Source: Paraburkholderia phytofirmans PsJN (GTDB lineage Bacteria; Pseudomonadota; Gammaproteobacteria; Burkholderiales; Burkholderiaceae). Taken from it: a stretch of 64,000 bases of DNA. Shown here piece after piece: positions 33,343 to 42,129 of this stretch. How positions within the stretch are numbered: position 1 is the stretch's first letter; each line of letters opens with the position of its first letter. The position numbers and the translations under genes are program-made. The notes under the pieces are model-generated. The model made no database searches and was not told the DNA's origin. It saw only the letters and a list, made by a program, of their open reading frames with translations. The stretch is taken from assembly GCF_000020125.1 (NCBI RefSeq), contig NC_010676.1:1-64000 (forward strand), read 5' to 3'.

Positions 33343-34482
33343 CTAGAACGAATGACGAATGCCGACCATCGCGCCGGTCTGGCCGGTGCCTGCCGTGGGC
33401 GTCGTGCCGCCGCCGCCGCCGCTGACCGAGTAGTGCGCCTTCGCGCTATTGGCAAGGTACGAGCCTTGGGCGTAGACAGCGGTGCGCTTCGAAAGCAGAT
33501 AGGTGGTGCGCAGCGTGCCCATCGTGGCGCGCGTGTCGTGCTCGCTATTGGTGATGTGATACACCTCGCCGTCGACGATGAAAGCGGGCGTCACGTTGTA
33601 CGACGCGGCCACGAAGAACAGATTGGAGCGCACGCTGGCAATCGTGTCCGCGCCCGGTTCGACGCGACGGTTGAGCCATCCCAGGCCGAGCTTGGCCTTG
33701 CCGAGGTTCGCGTAGGCGCTCACATGCGTGCGGATGTCCTTGTCGGCGGCGCGGGTGAGCGGAGTCGGCGCGATGCCGTCGAAGAAATTCGCCGCCGCGG
33801 TGCTGCCGCCGCGCTGCTCTTCATACGATGCCGCGACGCCGAAGAGCGGCGCGTCGTACTTCAGCATGACGGACCATTCGCGGCATTGAGTGGCCTGTCC
33901 GGCGACCGATCCCGTACACGTGCCTTGGCCCGGCGAATTGCCGGTGCCGGCCGAGTCGCGGCCGAACGAGTAGTTCGCGCCGAGCGTGACGCCCGCATAG
34001 CTGCCGAGGTAGACCACCGAGTTGTCGGCGCGGGCATTCGGCACGTAAGCGTCGAGCGAGCCCAGACCGTAGATGTCTGGGCCGATCAGATCCGCGCCCA
34101 TCAGCGCGAGGTACGTCATCGTGTATTGGCGGCCGAACGAGACCGTACCGTACGGACTCTTGATGCCAACGAACGCCTGACGCCCGAACAGCCGGCCGCC
34201 CTGGCCGAGATCGCCGGCGCGCACGTTGAAGCCGCTTTCCAGCGTGAAGACCGCGCTATAGCCTCCGCCCAGGTCTTCATTGCCGCGCAGTCCCCAGCGC
34301 GAAGGCAGTTCGCCCGTGACCGACGGCATGCGGAACACGCTCTTGCCCGCGGCGTTCGCGTGCGAAACGTATTCGATGCCGGTATCGATAATGCCGTAGA
34401 GCGTCACGCTCGATTGGGCCGCTGCGGCGCCGCTGACCGCGCACAATGCGCCGCAGAGTAATAGACGTGCGGATGCTTGCAT
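33343..34482 (-). CDS. Gram-negative trimeric porin
   Basis: This 379-residue 16-strand-type porin has a signal peptide ending SGAAAAQ, then SSVTLYGIIDTGIEYVS, GLRGNEDLGGGYSAVFTLESGF, RQAFVGIKSPYGTVSFGRQ and a C-terminal GIRHSF with terminal Phe, all hallmarks of betaproteobacterial OmpC-like porins. It lies between the AAHS transporter and the tannase/feruloyl esterase, 62 and 10 bp apart, so it probably admits aromatic acids to the periplasm. Specificity cannot be read directly. Confidence 0.92.
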   Translation of the reverse strand: MQASARLLLCGALCAVSGAAAAQSSVTLYGIIDTGIEYVSHANAAGKSVFRMPSVTGELPSRWGLRGNEDLGGGYSAVFTLESGFNVRAGDLGQGGRLFGRQAFVGIKSPYGTVSFGRQYTMTYLALMGADLIGPDIYGLGSLDAYVPNARADNSVVYLGSYAGVTLGANYSFGRDSAGTGNSPGQGTCTGSVAGQATQCREWSVMLKYDAPLFGVAASYEEQRGGSTAAANFFDGIAPTPLTRAADKDIRTHVSAYANLGKAKLGLGWLNRRVEPGADTIASVRSNLFFVAASYNVTPAFIVDGEVYHITNSEHDTRATMGTLRTTYLLSKRTAVYAQGSYLANSAKAHYSVSGGGGGTTPTAGTGQTGAMVGIRHSF

Positions 34483-34543
34483 GAAGGGTGTCTCCGAACC
34501 GTTGAATGAATCTGTGTGTTGTTGTTGGGTTTTGTGCGGACGT

Positions 34544-35791
34544 TCAGTCGTCGGCGCGCGGGCGGCGCAGCAGGAGCAGCGCGGCGGCTGCCGCGATCAG
34601 CGTGACGGGAATGCTCGCGCCGATCACGGTCGACGAACTGCGCCCCATCGCCAGCAATTGACCTGCGGCGAGCGGCCCGACTACCGAGCCGATACGGCCC
34701 ACCGCCACCGCCGCGCCGACACCAGTGCCGCGCATGGCGGTCGGATAGAACGCTGCGGAAAGCGCGTACAGCACCGATTGGCCGCCGATCACGAACATCC
34801 CCGCGAAGAAAGCAGAAGCCGCGAGCGCGCCGAAGCCGTGCGCCGTCGAAAGCGTCGCGAGCGAAGCGATGATCCCGACATACATGCCGGCCACCACCAC
34901 GCCCGAGCGCATGCGATCCATCAACATGCCAATGCACAACGCGCCGATGCCGCCACCAATGTTGAAAAAGATCTGCACGTAGCCGACTTGCGCGCGCGTC
35001 AGCCCGCTCGCGGCCATCAACGAGGGCAGCCAGTTGAGCAGAAAGTAGAGGACGATCAGCGTGCAGAAGTAGCTGACCCAGATCTGCACGGTGGAGAGAC
35101 CACGCGTGCCGCCGAACAGGATTTCGCCGACGGGCGCGGGCTTGACTTGTCCATCGCGCGATGCTTTGGTGAACGCCTTCGAATCCGCGAGGAATACGAG
35201 CAGCAGCGGCACCAGCACGAGCGGTCCCGCACCGCCGACATAGAAAATGTGACGCCACTCGGTGTCGCCCGCACTCAACACGCCGATCACCGACGCAATC
35301 ACGCCGCCGAACGGAATGCCGCAATACATCACGCTCACCGCGGTGCCACGCGAGCGCGGTTCCACCGCTTCCGACGACAACGCGATCAGATTCGGCAATG
35401 CACCGCCGAGTCCGATACCTGTCAGCACGCGCACGATCACGAGCGTGTGAAAGTCGCTCACCAGCGCGGTCATGATCGACAGCAGGCCGAACAGGCAAGC
35501 GGATATCACCAGCACGCGCTTGCGGCCGATGCGGTCGGCGAGCCGTCCGCCGAACATCGCGCCGGGCAGCAAGCCGAAAGTGCCGGCGCTGAACGCGAGT
35601 CCCATTTGCGCGACCGAAAGACCAAACTCGCGCGCCATGCGCGGTGCGGCGACGCCGACCGACTGCAGGTCGAGTCCTTCGAGCAGAGCGATGGCAAAGC
35701 ACAATCCGAGGGTGACGAAGGCGCCTGTCCGGCTCGACGCTGCCGGGACCGTGGTGGCTTCGGTCGAGTTCAATGTTCCGGCTCTTTTCAC
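34544..35791 (-). CDS. MFS aromatic acid:H+ symporter (AAHS-type)
   Basis: This 415-residue carrier has 12 hydrophobic helices. The AAHS signature occurs in helix 1 (LCFAIALLEGLDLQSVGVAAP, with the Asp needed for aromatic acid uptake), and motif A reads GGRLADRIGRKRVLV. I propose a GTG start at 35791 because AAGGAT precedes it and the family N-terminus begins shortly after; no suitable ATG exists, and the longer frame is not protein-like. It heads the transporter-porin-esterase operon, opposite to ech-vdh-fcs. A MarR-type palindrome lies upstream at 36044. It probably imports ferulate or a related hydroxycinnamate. Confidence 0.87.
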   Translation of the reverse strand: MKRAGTLNSTEATTVPAASSRTGAFVTLGLCFAIALLEGLDLQSVGVAAPRMAREFGLSVAQMGLAFSAGTFGLLPGAMFGGRLADRIGRKRVLVISACLFGLLSIMTALVSDFHTLVIVRVLTGIGLGGALPNLIALSSEAVEPRSRGTAVSVMYCGIPFGGVIASVIGVLSAGDTEWRHIFYVGGAGPLVLVPLLLVFLADSKAFTKASRDGQVKPAPVGEILFGGTRGLSTVQIWVSYFCTLIVLYFLLNWLPSLMAASGLTRAQVGYVQIFFNIGGGIGALCIGMLMDRMRSGVVVAGMYVGIIASLATLSTAHGFGALAASAFFAGMFVIGGQSVLYALSAAFYPTAMRGTGVGAAVAVGRIGSVVGPLAAGQLLAMGRSSSTVIGASIPVTLIAAAAALLLLRRPRADD

Positions 35792-36043
35792 GTTAGTGAT
35801 CCTTATTAAATGGCGTGGTTTTCCGGTTTCGCTGAAAGGCAGCAGATGCCAAGCCGCCGTCCTGCGCGACGGACGGATTCGGCAAGCGGGCGTCAGATCA
35901 TCGTCGAGGCCGCGATGGAATGCCCGGCAGCAGCGCAGCGAACACCGCCGCGCGCGACGCATCGTTTCGATGGCCAGACGACGGTGCATTTGCTTCGAGG
36001 CGATGCGGCGCGTCTCCACACGCTGCATCGTGGACTGGATTTA

Positions 36044-36062
36044 ATATCAGGTAGGCTGATAA
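36044..36062. promoter_or_regulatory. MarR-type operator copy 1 (transporter operon)
   Basis: ATATCAGGTAGGCTGATAA is a near copy of the perfect palindrome at 36691. It lies in the 331-bp gap between the MarR stop and the AAHS transporter start, where the transporter operon promoter must be. The rest of this gap shows no gene. Confidence 0.75.
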
Positions 36063-36122
36063 CACAAGCGCAAATTGTTCGGTGAAAACACCTAGCAATC
36101 CTGCGGCGCGACGCGAGCGGAT

Positions 36123-36596
36123 CTAGCCGCGCAGATTACGAACGAAAGTTTCGAGGTGGGTTTGGACTGCGCCGGCGGCGTCGAGCTCGATGCCTTCCAT
36201 CATTTGCTTTTCGATGGTCTTGACGGCCTGCTCGCAATCGCGCAACACGGCGCGCCCTTCATCCGTGAGTTGCAGCAGCACGATGCGGCCGTGCCTCGGA
36301 TCCGGTTCGCGGCTCACCCAGTTGCGGGCGGCCATCGCGTTCATCACTTCATTGGCCGATTGCGGCGTGATGAACGAACGCTCGGCGACCTGCGCATTGG
36401 ACGCCTGTCCTTTGGCTTCGAGCACGGAAAGCGCGGTGAATTGGGCGAGCGTCAGGCCGAGCGGCGCGAGCGCTTCGGTCATGCGGCGCCGCAGGATGCG
36501 GTCGAGACTGCCGATCACATAGGTCAGGCGCAGGCTCGAACGGCGAGTGCGCGTGGCGGCGGGCTCGGCAGGCGTATTTTGATTTTTGCTCATCAT
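36123..36596 (-). CDS. MarR-family regulator of the ferulate genes
   Basis: This 157-residue protein has the MarR winged helix: LGLTLAQFTALSVLEAKGQASNAQVAERSFITPQSANEVMNAMAARNWVSREPDPRHGRIVLLQLTDEG with the wing sequence DPRHGR. The start is one of two adjacent ATGs at 36596/36593, without a clear ribosome-binding site. It is divergent from ech, and two copies of the same palindrome lie in front of ech and the transporter operon. In other bacteria MarR proteins (FerR, FerC, CouR) repress such genes until the hydroxycinnamoyl-CoA thioester binds. That mode is likely here. Confidence 0.9.
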   Translation of the reverse strand: MMSKNQNTPAEPAATRTRRSSLRLTYVIGSLDRILRRRMTEALAPLGLTLAQFTALSVLEAKGQASNAQVAERSFITPQSANEVMNAMAARNWVSREPDPRHGRIVLLQLTDEGRAVLRDCEQAVKTIEKQMMEGIELDAAGAVQTHLETFVRNLRG

Positions 36597-36690
36597 GGAC
36601 AGGAGGTTCGGTCTATCCCGCATCTTAGCGCGCCTCGACGCGATTTCCGCCGCTAGGGGTTTGCACCGAGCGCGTGAATTTTCACTTTAC

Positions 36691-36709
36691 ATATCAGGCA
36701 GCCTGATAT
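36691..36709. promoter_or_regulatory. MarR-type operator copy 2 (ech promoter)
   Basis: ATATCAGGCAGCCTGATAT is a perfect 19-bp palindrome between divergent marR and ech, 52 bp before the ech ATG. With the related copy at 36044 it defines a two-site regulon and would also allow autoregulation of marR. Confidence 0.85.
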
Positions 36710-36760
36710 TAAATGTGTTCATCAGGCCGCCGTCGCGGCCAACGTTCACGGAGAAAACAG

Positions 36761-37588
36761 ATGAGTTATGAAGGCCGTTGGAAAACCGTCAAGGTCGATG
36801 TCGCGGAAGGAATCGCATGGGTTTCGTTCAATCGGCCCGAGAAGCGCAATGCCATGAGCCCGACGCTGAACAAGGAAATGATCGAGGTGCTCGAAGCCGT
36901 CGAACTCGACGCCGAAGCGCAGGTTCTGGTGCTCACGGGCGAAGGCGATGCGTGGACTGCCGGCATGGACCTGAAGGAATACTTCCGCGAAGTCGACGCC
37001 GGCCCCGAGATCCTGCAGGAAAAGATTCGCCGCGACGCGTGCCGCTGGCAATGGCAACTGCTGCGCATGTACTCGAAGCCGACCATCGCAATGGTCAACG
37101 GCTGGTGCTTCGGCGGCGGCTTCTCGCCGCTGGTGGCATGCGACCTGGCGATCGCCGCCGACGAAGCCACCTTCGGCCTGTCCGAAATCAACTGGGGCAT
37201 TCCGCCGGGCAATCTGGTGAGCAAGGCAATGGCCGATACCGTCGGGCATCGTCAGGCGCTGTATTACATCATGACGGGCGAGACCTTCACCGGTCAGGAA
37301 GCGGCGCAGATGGGCCTCGTCAACAAGAGCGTGCCGCGTGCCGAACTGCGCGAGGCGACGCGCGCGCTCGCCGGCAAACTGCTCGAGAAGAATCCGGTGG
37401 TGTTGCGCGCCGCCAAACATGGATTCAAGCGTTGCCGCGAACTGACGTGGGATCAGAACGAAGACTACCTGTACGCCAAGCTCGATCAGGCGCAACTGCG
37501 CGATCCGGAAGGCGGCCGCGAACAGGGCCTCAAGCAGTTCCTCGACGACAAGGCGATCAAGCCGGGTCTGCAAACGTATAAGCGCTGA
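36761..37588 (+). CDS. ech: Feruloyl-CoA hydratase/lyase (HCHL)
   Basis: This 275-residue crotonase-fold enzyme hydrates feruloyl-CoA and cleaves the product to vanillin and acetyl-CoA. Family signatures are RPEKRNAMSPTLN, LTGEGDAWTAGMDLKEYFREVD (oxyanion region), MVNGWCFGGGFSPLVACDLAIAADEATFGLSEINWGIPPGN with the catalytic Glu in SEINWGIPPG, and the YF/Tyr-bearing GMDLKEYF typical of HCHL. Length matches the family. The ATG has GGAGAAAACAG upstream. It is the first gene of the ech-vdh-fcs-amidohydrolase unit. Confidence 0.95.
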   Translation: MSYEGRWKTVKVDVAEGIAWVSFNRPEKRNAMSPTLNKEMIEVLEAVELDAEAQVLVLTGEGDAWTAGMDLKEYFREVDAGPEILQEKIRRDACRWQWQLLRMYSKPTIAMVNGWCFGGGFSPLVACDLAIAADEATFGLSEINWGIPPGNLVSKAMADTVGHRQALYYIMTGETFTGQEAAQMGLVNKSVPRAELREATRALAGKLLEKNPVVLRAAKHGFKRCRELTWDQNEDYLYAKLDQAQLRDPEGGREQGLKQFLDDKAIKPGLQTYKR

Positions 37589-37669
37589 CCGGCCGCATCG
37601 GCGTGAATTTCAATTCGCGCAGACTACGGCGAGCGATGCAGCGAGACAGACAGCGAGGAGACGACAGAC

Positions 37670-39121
37670 ATGCATGAAGTGACTCTATTGATTGGCGGCG
37701 AAAGCCGAGGTGCAGCGGACGGCAAGACCTTCGAGCGGATCAATCCCGCGAGCGGTCAGGCTGCATCGCGTGCGGCAGCGGCCACGCTGGCCGACGCCGA
37801 CGCCGCGGTCGAAGCGGCGTCGCGGGCCTTTCCCGCCTGGTCGGCGCTGGCGCCGACCAGGCGCCGCAAGCGGCTGCTGGCGGCAGCGGATCTGATGGAC
37901 GCCCGCACCGCGCAGTTCATCGAAACCGGCGTCGCCGAAACCGGCGCGATGCCGAACTGGTACGGCTTCAACGTCATGCTGGCCGCCAACATGCTGCGCG
38001 AAGCCGCGGCCATGACCACGCAGATCGACGGCGATGTGATTCCGTCCGACGTGCCGGGCAGTCTCGCGATGGCGGTGCGTCAGCCATGCGGCGTAGTGCT
38101 CGGCATGGCGCCGTGGAACGCGCCGGTGATCCTCGGCACGCGGGCCATTGCCATGCCGCTCGCGTGCGGCAACACGGTGGTGCTCAAGGCATCCGAAGGT
38201 TGTCCGGGCGTGCATCGGTTGATCGGCAGCGTGCTGCAGGAAGCCGGTCTCGGCGACGGCGTCGTCAACGTGATCACGCATTCCGCTGAAGATGCGCCGG
38301 CGATCGTCGAGCGGCTGATCGCGCATCCGGCGGTACGTCGCGTGAATTTCACGGGTTCGACGCGAGTGGGGCGCATTGTCGCGCAACATGCGGCGTCGCA
38401 TCTGAAGCCGGCGCTGCTGGAACTCGGCGGCAAGGCGCCGGTGGTCGTGCTCGACGACGCCGATCTGGAGGCGGCGGTTGCAGGCATCGCGTTCGGCGCG
38501 TTTTTCAACCAGGGGCAGATTTGCATGTCGACGGAGCGCGTGATCGTCGACCGGAAGATCGCCGATGCCTTGGTGGAAAAGCTCGCGGCAAAGGCGCGCA
38601 CTTTGAAAGCGGGCGACCCTGCCGCGGCGGATTCCGTGCTCGGCGTGCTTGAAAGCGCAGCTGCGGCGCAACGCATCAAGGCGTTGATCGAAGATGCGTA
38701 CGAGAAGGGCGCCAAATTGCCGGTCGGCTGTACGGCCGAAGGCGCCGCGATGCAGCCGGTGATCGTCGACGGCATCACGCCTGCCATGAAGCTGTATGCG
38801 GAAGAATCGTTCGGGCCGGTGGTCACGGTGCAGCGCGTGGACGGCGACGAAGAAGCGATTCGAATCGCCAACGACAGCGAGTACGGACTCTCGGCGGCGG
38901 TATTCAGCCGCGACGTGTCGCGAGCGTTGAACGTGGCGAAGCGTATCGAATCGGGTATCTGCCATATCAACGGTCCGACCGTGCACGACGAGGCGCAGAT
39001 GCCGTTCGGCGGTGTGAAGAAAAGCGGTTACGGGCGATTCGGCAGTAAGGCGTCGATTGCAGAGTTCACGGATCTGCGTTGGATCACGATTCAAACCGGA
39101 CCCCGGCATTATCCGATCTGA
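37670..39121 (+). CDS. vdh: Vanillin dehydrogenase (aldehyde dehydrogenase family)
   Basis: This 483-residue NAD(P)-dependent aldehyde dehydrogenase has the catalytic Cys in FFNQGQICMSTERV, the Glu in LLELGGKAPVVVLDDADLE, the cofactor loop NFTGSTRVGRIV and APWNAPVILGTRA. Position directly after ech and before fcs points to oxidation of vanillin to vanillate. The start follows GAGGAGACGACAGAC. Substrate choice is inferred from context, since related benzaldehyde and salicylaldehyde dehydrogenases look alike. Confidence 0.92.
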   Translation: MHEVTLLIGGESRGAADGKTFERINPASGQAASRAAAATLADADAAVEAASRAFPAWSALAPTRRRKRLLAAADLMDARTAQFIETGVAETGAMPNWYGFNVMLAANMLREAAAMTTQIDGDVIPSDVPGSLAMAVRQPCGVVLGMAPWNAPVILGTRAIAMPLACGNTVVLKASEGCPGVHRLIGSVLQEAGLGDGVVNVITHSAEDAPAIVERLIAHPAVRRVNFTGSTRVGRIVAQHAASHLKPALLELGGKAPVVVLDDADLEAAVAGIAFGAFFNQGQICMSTERVIVDRKIADALVEKLAAKARTLKAGDPAAADSVLGVLESAAAAQRIKALIEDAYEKGAKLPVGCTAEGAAMQPVIVDGITPAMKLYAEESFGPVVTVQRVDGDEEAIRIANDSEYGLSAAVFSRDVSRALNVAKRIESGICHINGPTVHDEAQMPFGGVKKSGYGRFGSKASIAEFTDLRWITIQTGPRHYPI

Positions 39122-39157
39122 GCGTTGCGATCGCGCTTTTCATACAGGAGACAGGCT

Positions 39158-41059
39158 TTGCATTCCGAGCCGATACAACCGAACACCCCCGATGCGCCAA
39201 TGCGCTACCGGGCGACGACGATCGGCGCTTCATCGTTGCGCACGCAACGGCAAGGCGACACGTGGTATTTGCGCGCGGCCGAACCGCTCGGCGCGCATCC
39301 GCAGCGTATGACCGACCGGCTCGTGAGCGGCGCGCGGGCGCATCCCGAGCGATGGCTGGCGGCGCGTCGCGGCAGCGATGGTCAATGGATCGGCCTGAGC
39401 TACGCGAAGGCGTTGCAAAGCGCGCGCGCAATCGGCCAGGCGCTGCTCGCACGCGGTCTGTCCGCTGAACGGCCCTTGGCGATTCTGTCGGGCAACGATC
39501 TCGAACATCTGCAACTCGCGCTCGGCGCGATGTGGGCGGGCGTTCCTTATGCCGCGATTTCGCCCGCCTATGCGCTTGCTTCCGGCGACTTCGGCAAGCT
39601 GCGTCATACGATCGATTTGCTGACACCTGGTCTCGTGTTTGCAAGCGTTTACGATTCGTTCGCCAAGGCGATCGACGCAACCGTATCCTTCGATGTCGAA
39701 GTGGTGGCCGCGAAATTGCCGCGAGAACAGCCGGCGGCACGCAACGTGACTGCGTTCGACGAACTGCTGAACACAACGCCCACCACCGTCGACACCGTTC
39801 ACGCCACGGTGAGCCCGGACGCAATCGCCAAATTTCTTTTCACCTCCGGCTCGACCAAGTTGCCGAAGGCAGTGCCTACCACGCACCGCATGCTGTGCAG
39901 CAACCAGCAGATGCTGCTCGAAACGTTTCCCGAGTTCGCAAAGGAACCGCCGGTGCTGGTCGACTGGCTGCCCTGGAACCACACGTTCGGCGGCAGCCAT
40001 AACGTGGGTATCGCGCTCTACAACGGCGGCACGCTCTATATCGACGACGGCAAACCGGTCAACGGCAAATTCGAGGAAACACTGCGCAATCTGCGTGAAA
40101 TCGCGCCCACCATCTACTTCAACGTGCCGAAGGGTTGGGAGGAACTGGCGATTGCGCTGGAACGTGACGAGCAATTGCGCGAGACATTCTTCTCGCGGGT
40201 GAAGGTGTATTTCTTCGCAGGCGCCGGCTTGTCGCAAGCAGCGTGGGACCGGCTCGAACGCGTCACTGAAACATATTGCGGCGAGCGCATACGCATCATG
40301 GCCGGACTCGGCATGACGGAGACGTCGCCTTCGTGTCTGTTCACCACGGGTCCGATCATGCGCGCGGGCTATGTGGGCTTGCCCGCGCCCGGCTGCGAAG
40401 TCAAGCTCGCGCCGGTCGGCGACAAGCTCGAGGCGCGTTATCGCGGGCCACACGTCATGGCCGGATACTGGCGCGCCGACACAGCGGAGTTGCACAACGC
40501 GTTCGACGAAGAAGGCTACTTCCGCAGCGGCGACGCCTTGCGCTTTGTCGATGCGACGCGACCGGAACTCGGATTGCTGTTCGACGGGCGTATCGCGGAG
40601 GACTTCAAGCTGAGTTCGGGCACGTTCGTGAGCGTCGGTCCGATGCGGGCGCGCGTAATCTCTGAAGGGGCGCCGTATGTGCAGGACGTGGTAGTCGCCG
40701 GTATGAATCGCGACGATGTGGGCCTGCTGGTCTTTCCGCGCATCGACGATTGCAGGCGGCTAGCTCGCTTGCCCGCCTCGGCGAGCGCGCGAGAAGTCGT
40801 CGCAGCACCCGCCGTGCGCGCGCACTTCACTGCATTGCTCGACACGCTCAATCGCAGCGCCACGGGCGGCGCGACGACCATCGCGCGTCTGCGGCTCATG
40901 GACGTTGCGCCGTCGCTCGATCTCGGCGAGATCACCGACAAAGGCTCGATCAATCAACGCGCTGTGTTGATGCATCGTGCGGCGCTCGTCGAGGCGATGT
41001 ATGACGTGGCGCAGCGCGATCCCGCGGTGATTGTCGCGAGCGCATGCGGCGCGACGTGA
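39158..41059 (+). CDS. fcs: Feruloyl-CoA synthetase (AMP-forming)
   Basis: This adenylate-forming ligase of about 633 residues makes feruloyl-CoA from ferulate, ATP and CoA. Motifs include FLFTSGSTKLPKAVPTTHRML (A3-type phosphate loop), WLPWNHTFGG, MAGLGMTETSP (A5) and GLLFDGRIAEDFKLSSGTFVSVGP near the hinge. I prefer the TTG at 39158 because CAGGAGAC lies 7 nt upstream. The first in-frame ATG (39200) lacks such a site. The C-terminal domain is of the feruloyl-CoA synthase type that ends in an STDKGSINQRAVL-like Lys region (DKGSINQRA). It follows vdh by 36 bp. Confidence 0.92.
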   Translation: MHSEPIQPNTPDAPMRYRATTIGASSLRTQRQGDTWYLRAAEPLGAHPQRMTDRLVSGARAHPERWLAARRGSDGQWIGLSYAKALQSARAIGQALLARGLSAERPLAILSGNDLEHLQLALGAMWAGVPYAAISPAYALASGDFGKLRHTIDLLTPGLVFASVYDSFAKAIDATVSFDVEVVAAKLPREQPAARNVTAFDELLNTTPTTVDTVHATVSPDAIAKFLFTSGSTKLPKAVPTTHRMLCSNQQMLLETFPEFAKEPPVLVDWLPWNHTFGGSHNVGIALYNGGTLYIDDGKPVNGKFEETLRNLREIAPTIYFNVPKGWEELAIALERDEQLRETFFSRVKVYFFAGAGLSQAAWDRLERVTETYCGERIRIMAGLGMTETSPSCLFTTGPIMRAGYVGLPAPGCEVKLAPVGDKLEARYRGPHVMAGYWRADTAELHNAFDEEGYFRSGDALRFVDATRPELGLLFDGRIAEDFKLSSGTFVSVGPMRARVISEGAPYVQDVVVAGMNRDDVGLLVFPRIDDCRRLARLPASASAREVVAAPAVRAHFTALLDTLNRSATGGATTIARLRLMDVAPSLDLGEITDKGSINQRAVLMHRAALVEAMYDVAQRDPAVIVASACGAT

Positions 41060-41098
41060 CGTGATGTGCGCGCCGCGGAATCAAACACGGAACGGTAG

Positions 41099-41983
41099 AT
41101 GAATCTCGATCAACTCGTCGCAATCGACACTCACGTGCACGCGGAGGTTTCGTGCTGCCAGCCGCCGGATCTGTTTGGCAAGGAATTCGACGATGCCGCC
41201 GACAAGTACTTCGGCACCGTGCTGAAACTCGGCCGGCGGCCGACGATTCCCGAAACCATCGAACACTACCGCGTGCGCAAGATCGGCTTTGTGATGTTCA
41301 CCGTGGATTGCGAAGCGAACCTCGGGCGGCGCCGCATTCCGAACGAGGAGATTGCCGAATTCGCGCAGAAAAACAGCGACATCATGATCGCTTTTGCCAG
41401 CATCGATCCGCACAAGGGCAAGATGGGGGTGCGCGAAGCGCGTAAGCTGATCGAAGAATACGGTGTGCGTGGTTTCAAGTTTCATCCCACGATGCAGGCC
41501 TTTTTTGCCAACGACCGGCTGGCGTATCCGCTGTACGAGCTGATCGCCGAACATCGGCTCACGGCGGTTTTTCATAGCGGCCATTCCGGCATGGGATCGG
41601 GCATGCGAGGCGGCGGCGGGCTGCGCCTGAAGTACTCGGAGCCGATTCATCTCGACGACGTCGCGGCGGATTTCCCCGACATGAACATCGTGATCGCGCA
41701 TCCGTCGTGGCCGTGGCAGGAGCAGGCGTTATCGATCGCCTTGCATAAGCCCAATGTCTATATCGACTTGTCCGGCTGGTCGCCGAAGTATTTCTCGCCC
41801 GAGTTGATTCGCTACGCCAACACGGTGCTGAAGCGCAAGATGCTGTTCGGTTCGGATTTTCCGCTGATTCAACCGGACCGCTGGCTGGAGGATTTCGCGC
41901 AAGTTGGTTTCAGGGAAGAGGTGCAGCCATTGATTCTCAAGCAGAACGCCATCGGCCTGCTGGGACTTCAACAAGCTGCTTGA
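41099..41983 (+). CDS. Amidohydrolase-2 family protein
   Basis: This 294-residue TIM-barrel metal hydrolase or decarboxylase has metal ligands in IDTHVH near the N-terminus, FKFHP, HSGHSG, IVIAHPSWPW and the late Asp in LFGSDFP. The family includes ACMSD-type decarboxylases and lactone or amide hydrolases. It lies 40 bp after fcs in the same direction and is probably part of the aromatic catabolic unit. Its reaction is not clear from sequence. A decarboxylase or hydrolase acting on a side product of hydroxycinnamate degradation is possible. Confidence 0.8.
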   Translation: MNLDQLVAIDTHVHAEVSCCQPPDLFGKEFDDAADKYFGTVLKLGRRPTIPETIEHYRVRKIGFVMFTVDCEANLGRRRIPNEEIAEFAQKNSDIMIAFASIDPHKGKMGVREARKLIEEYGVRGFKFHPTMQAFFANDRLAYPLYELIAEHRLTAVFHSGHSGMGSGMRGGGGLRLKYSEPIHLDDVAADFPDMNIVIAHPSWPWQEQALSIALHKPNVYIDLSGWSPKYFSPELIRYANTVLKRKMLFGSDFPLIQPDRWLEDFAQVGFREEVQPLILKQNAIGLLGLQQAA

Positions 41984-42129
41984 GCGGCGCGGGAGTGGTG
42001 GTAGGGCTGATGGGGCGGGACAGGTCCGCCGCGCACGGCAGAGGCGCTTCGCCGTATACAATTCGGCAGCGCCTGATTTTTTGCCCGTTTTTTGCCCGCT
42101 TCCTGCACAACTCCGACCTGATCCCATCC

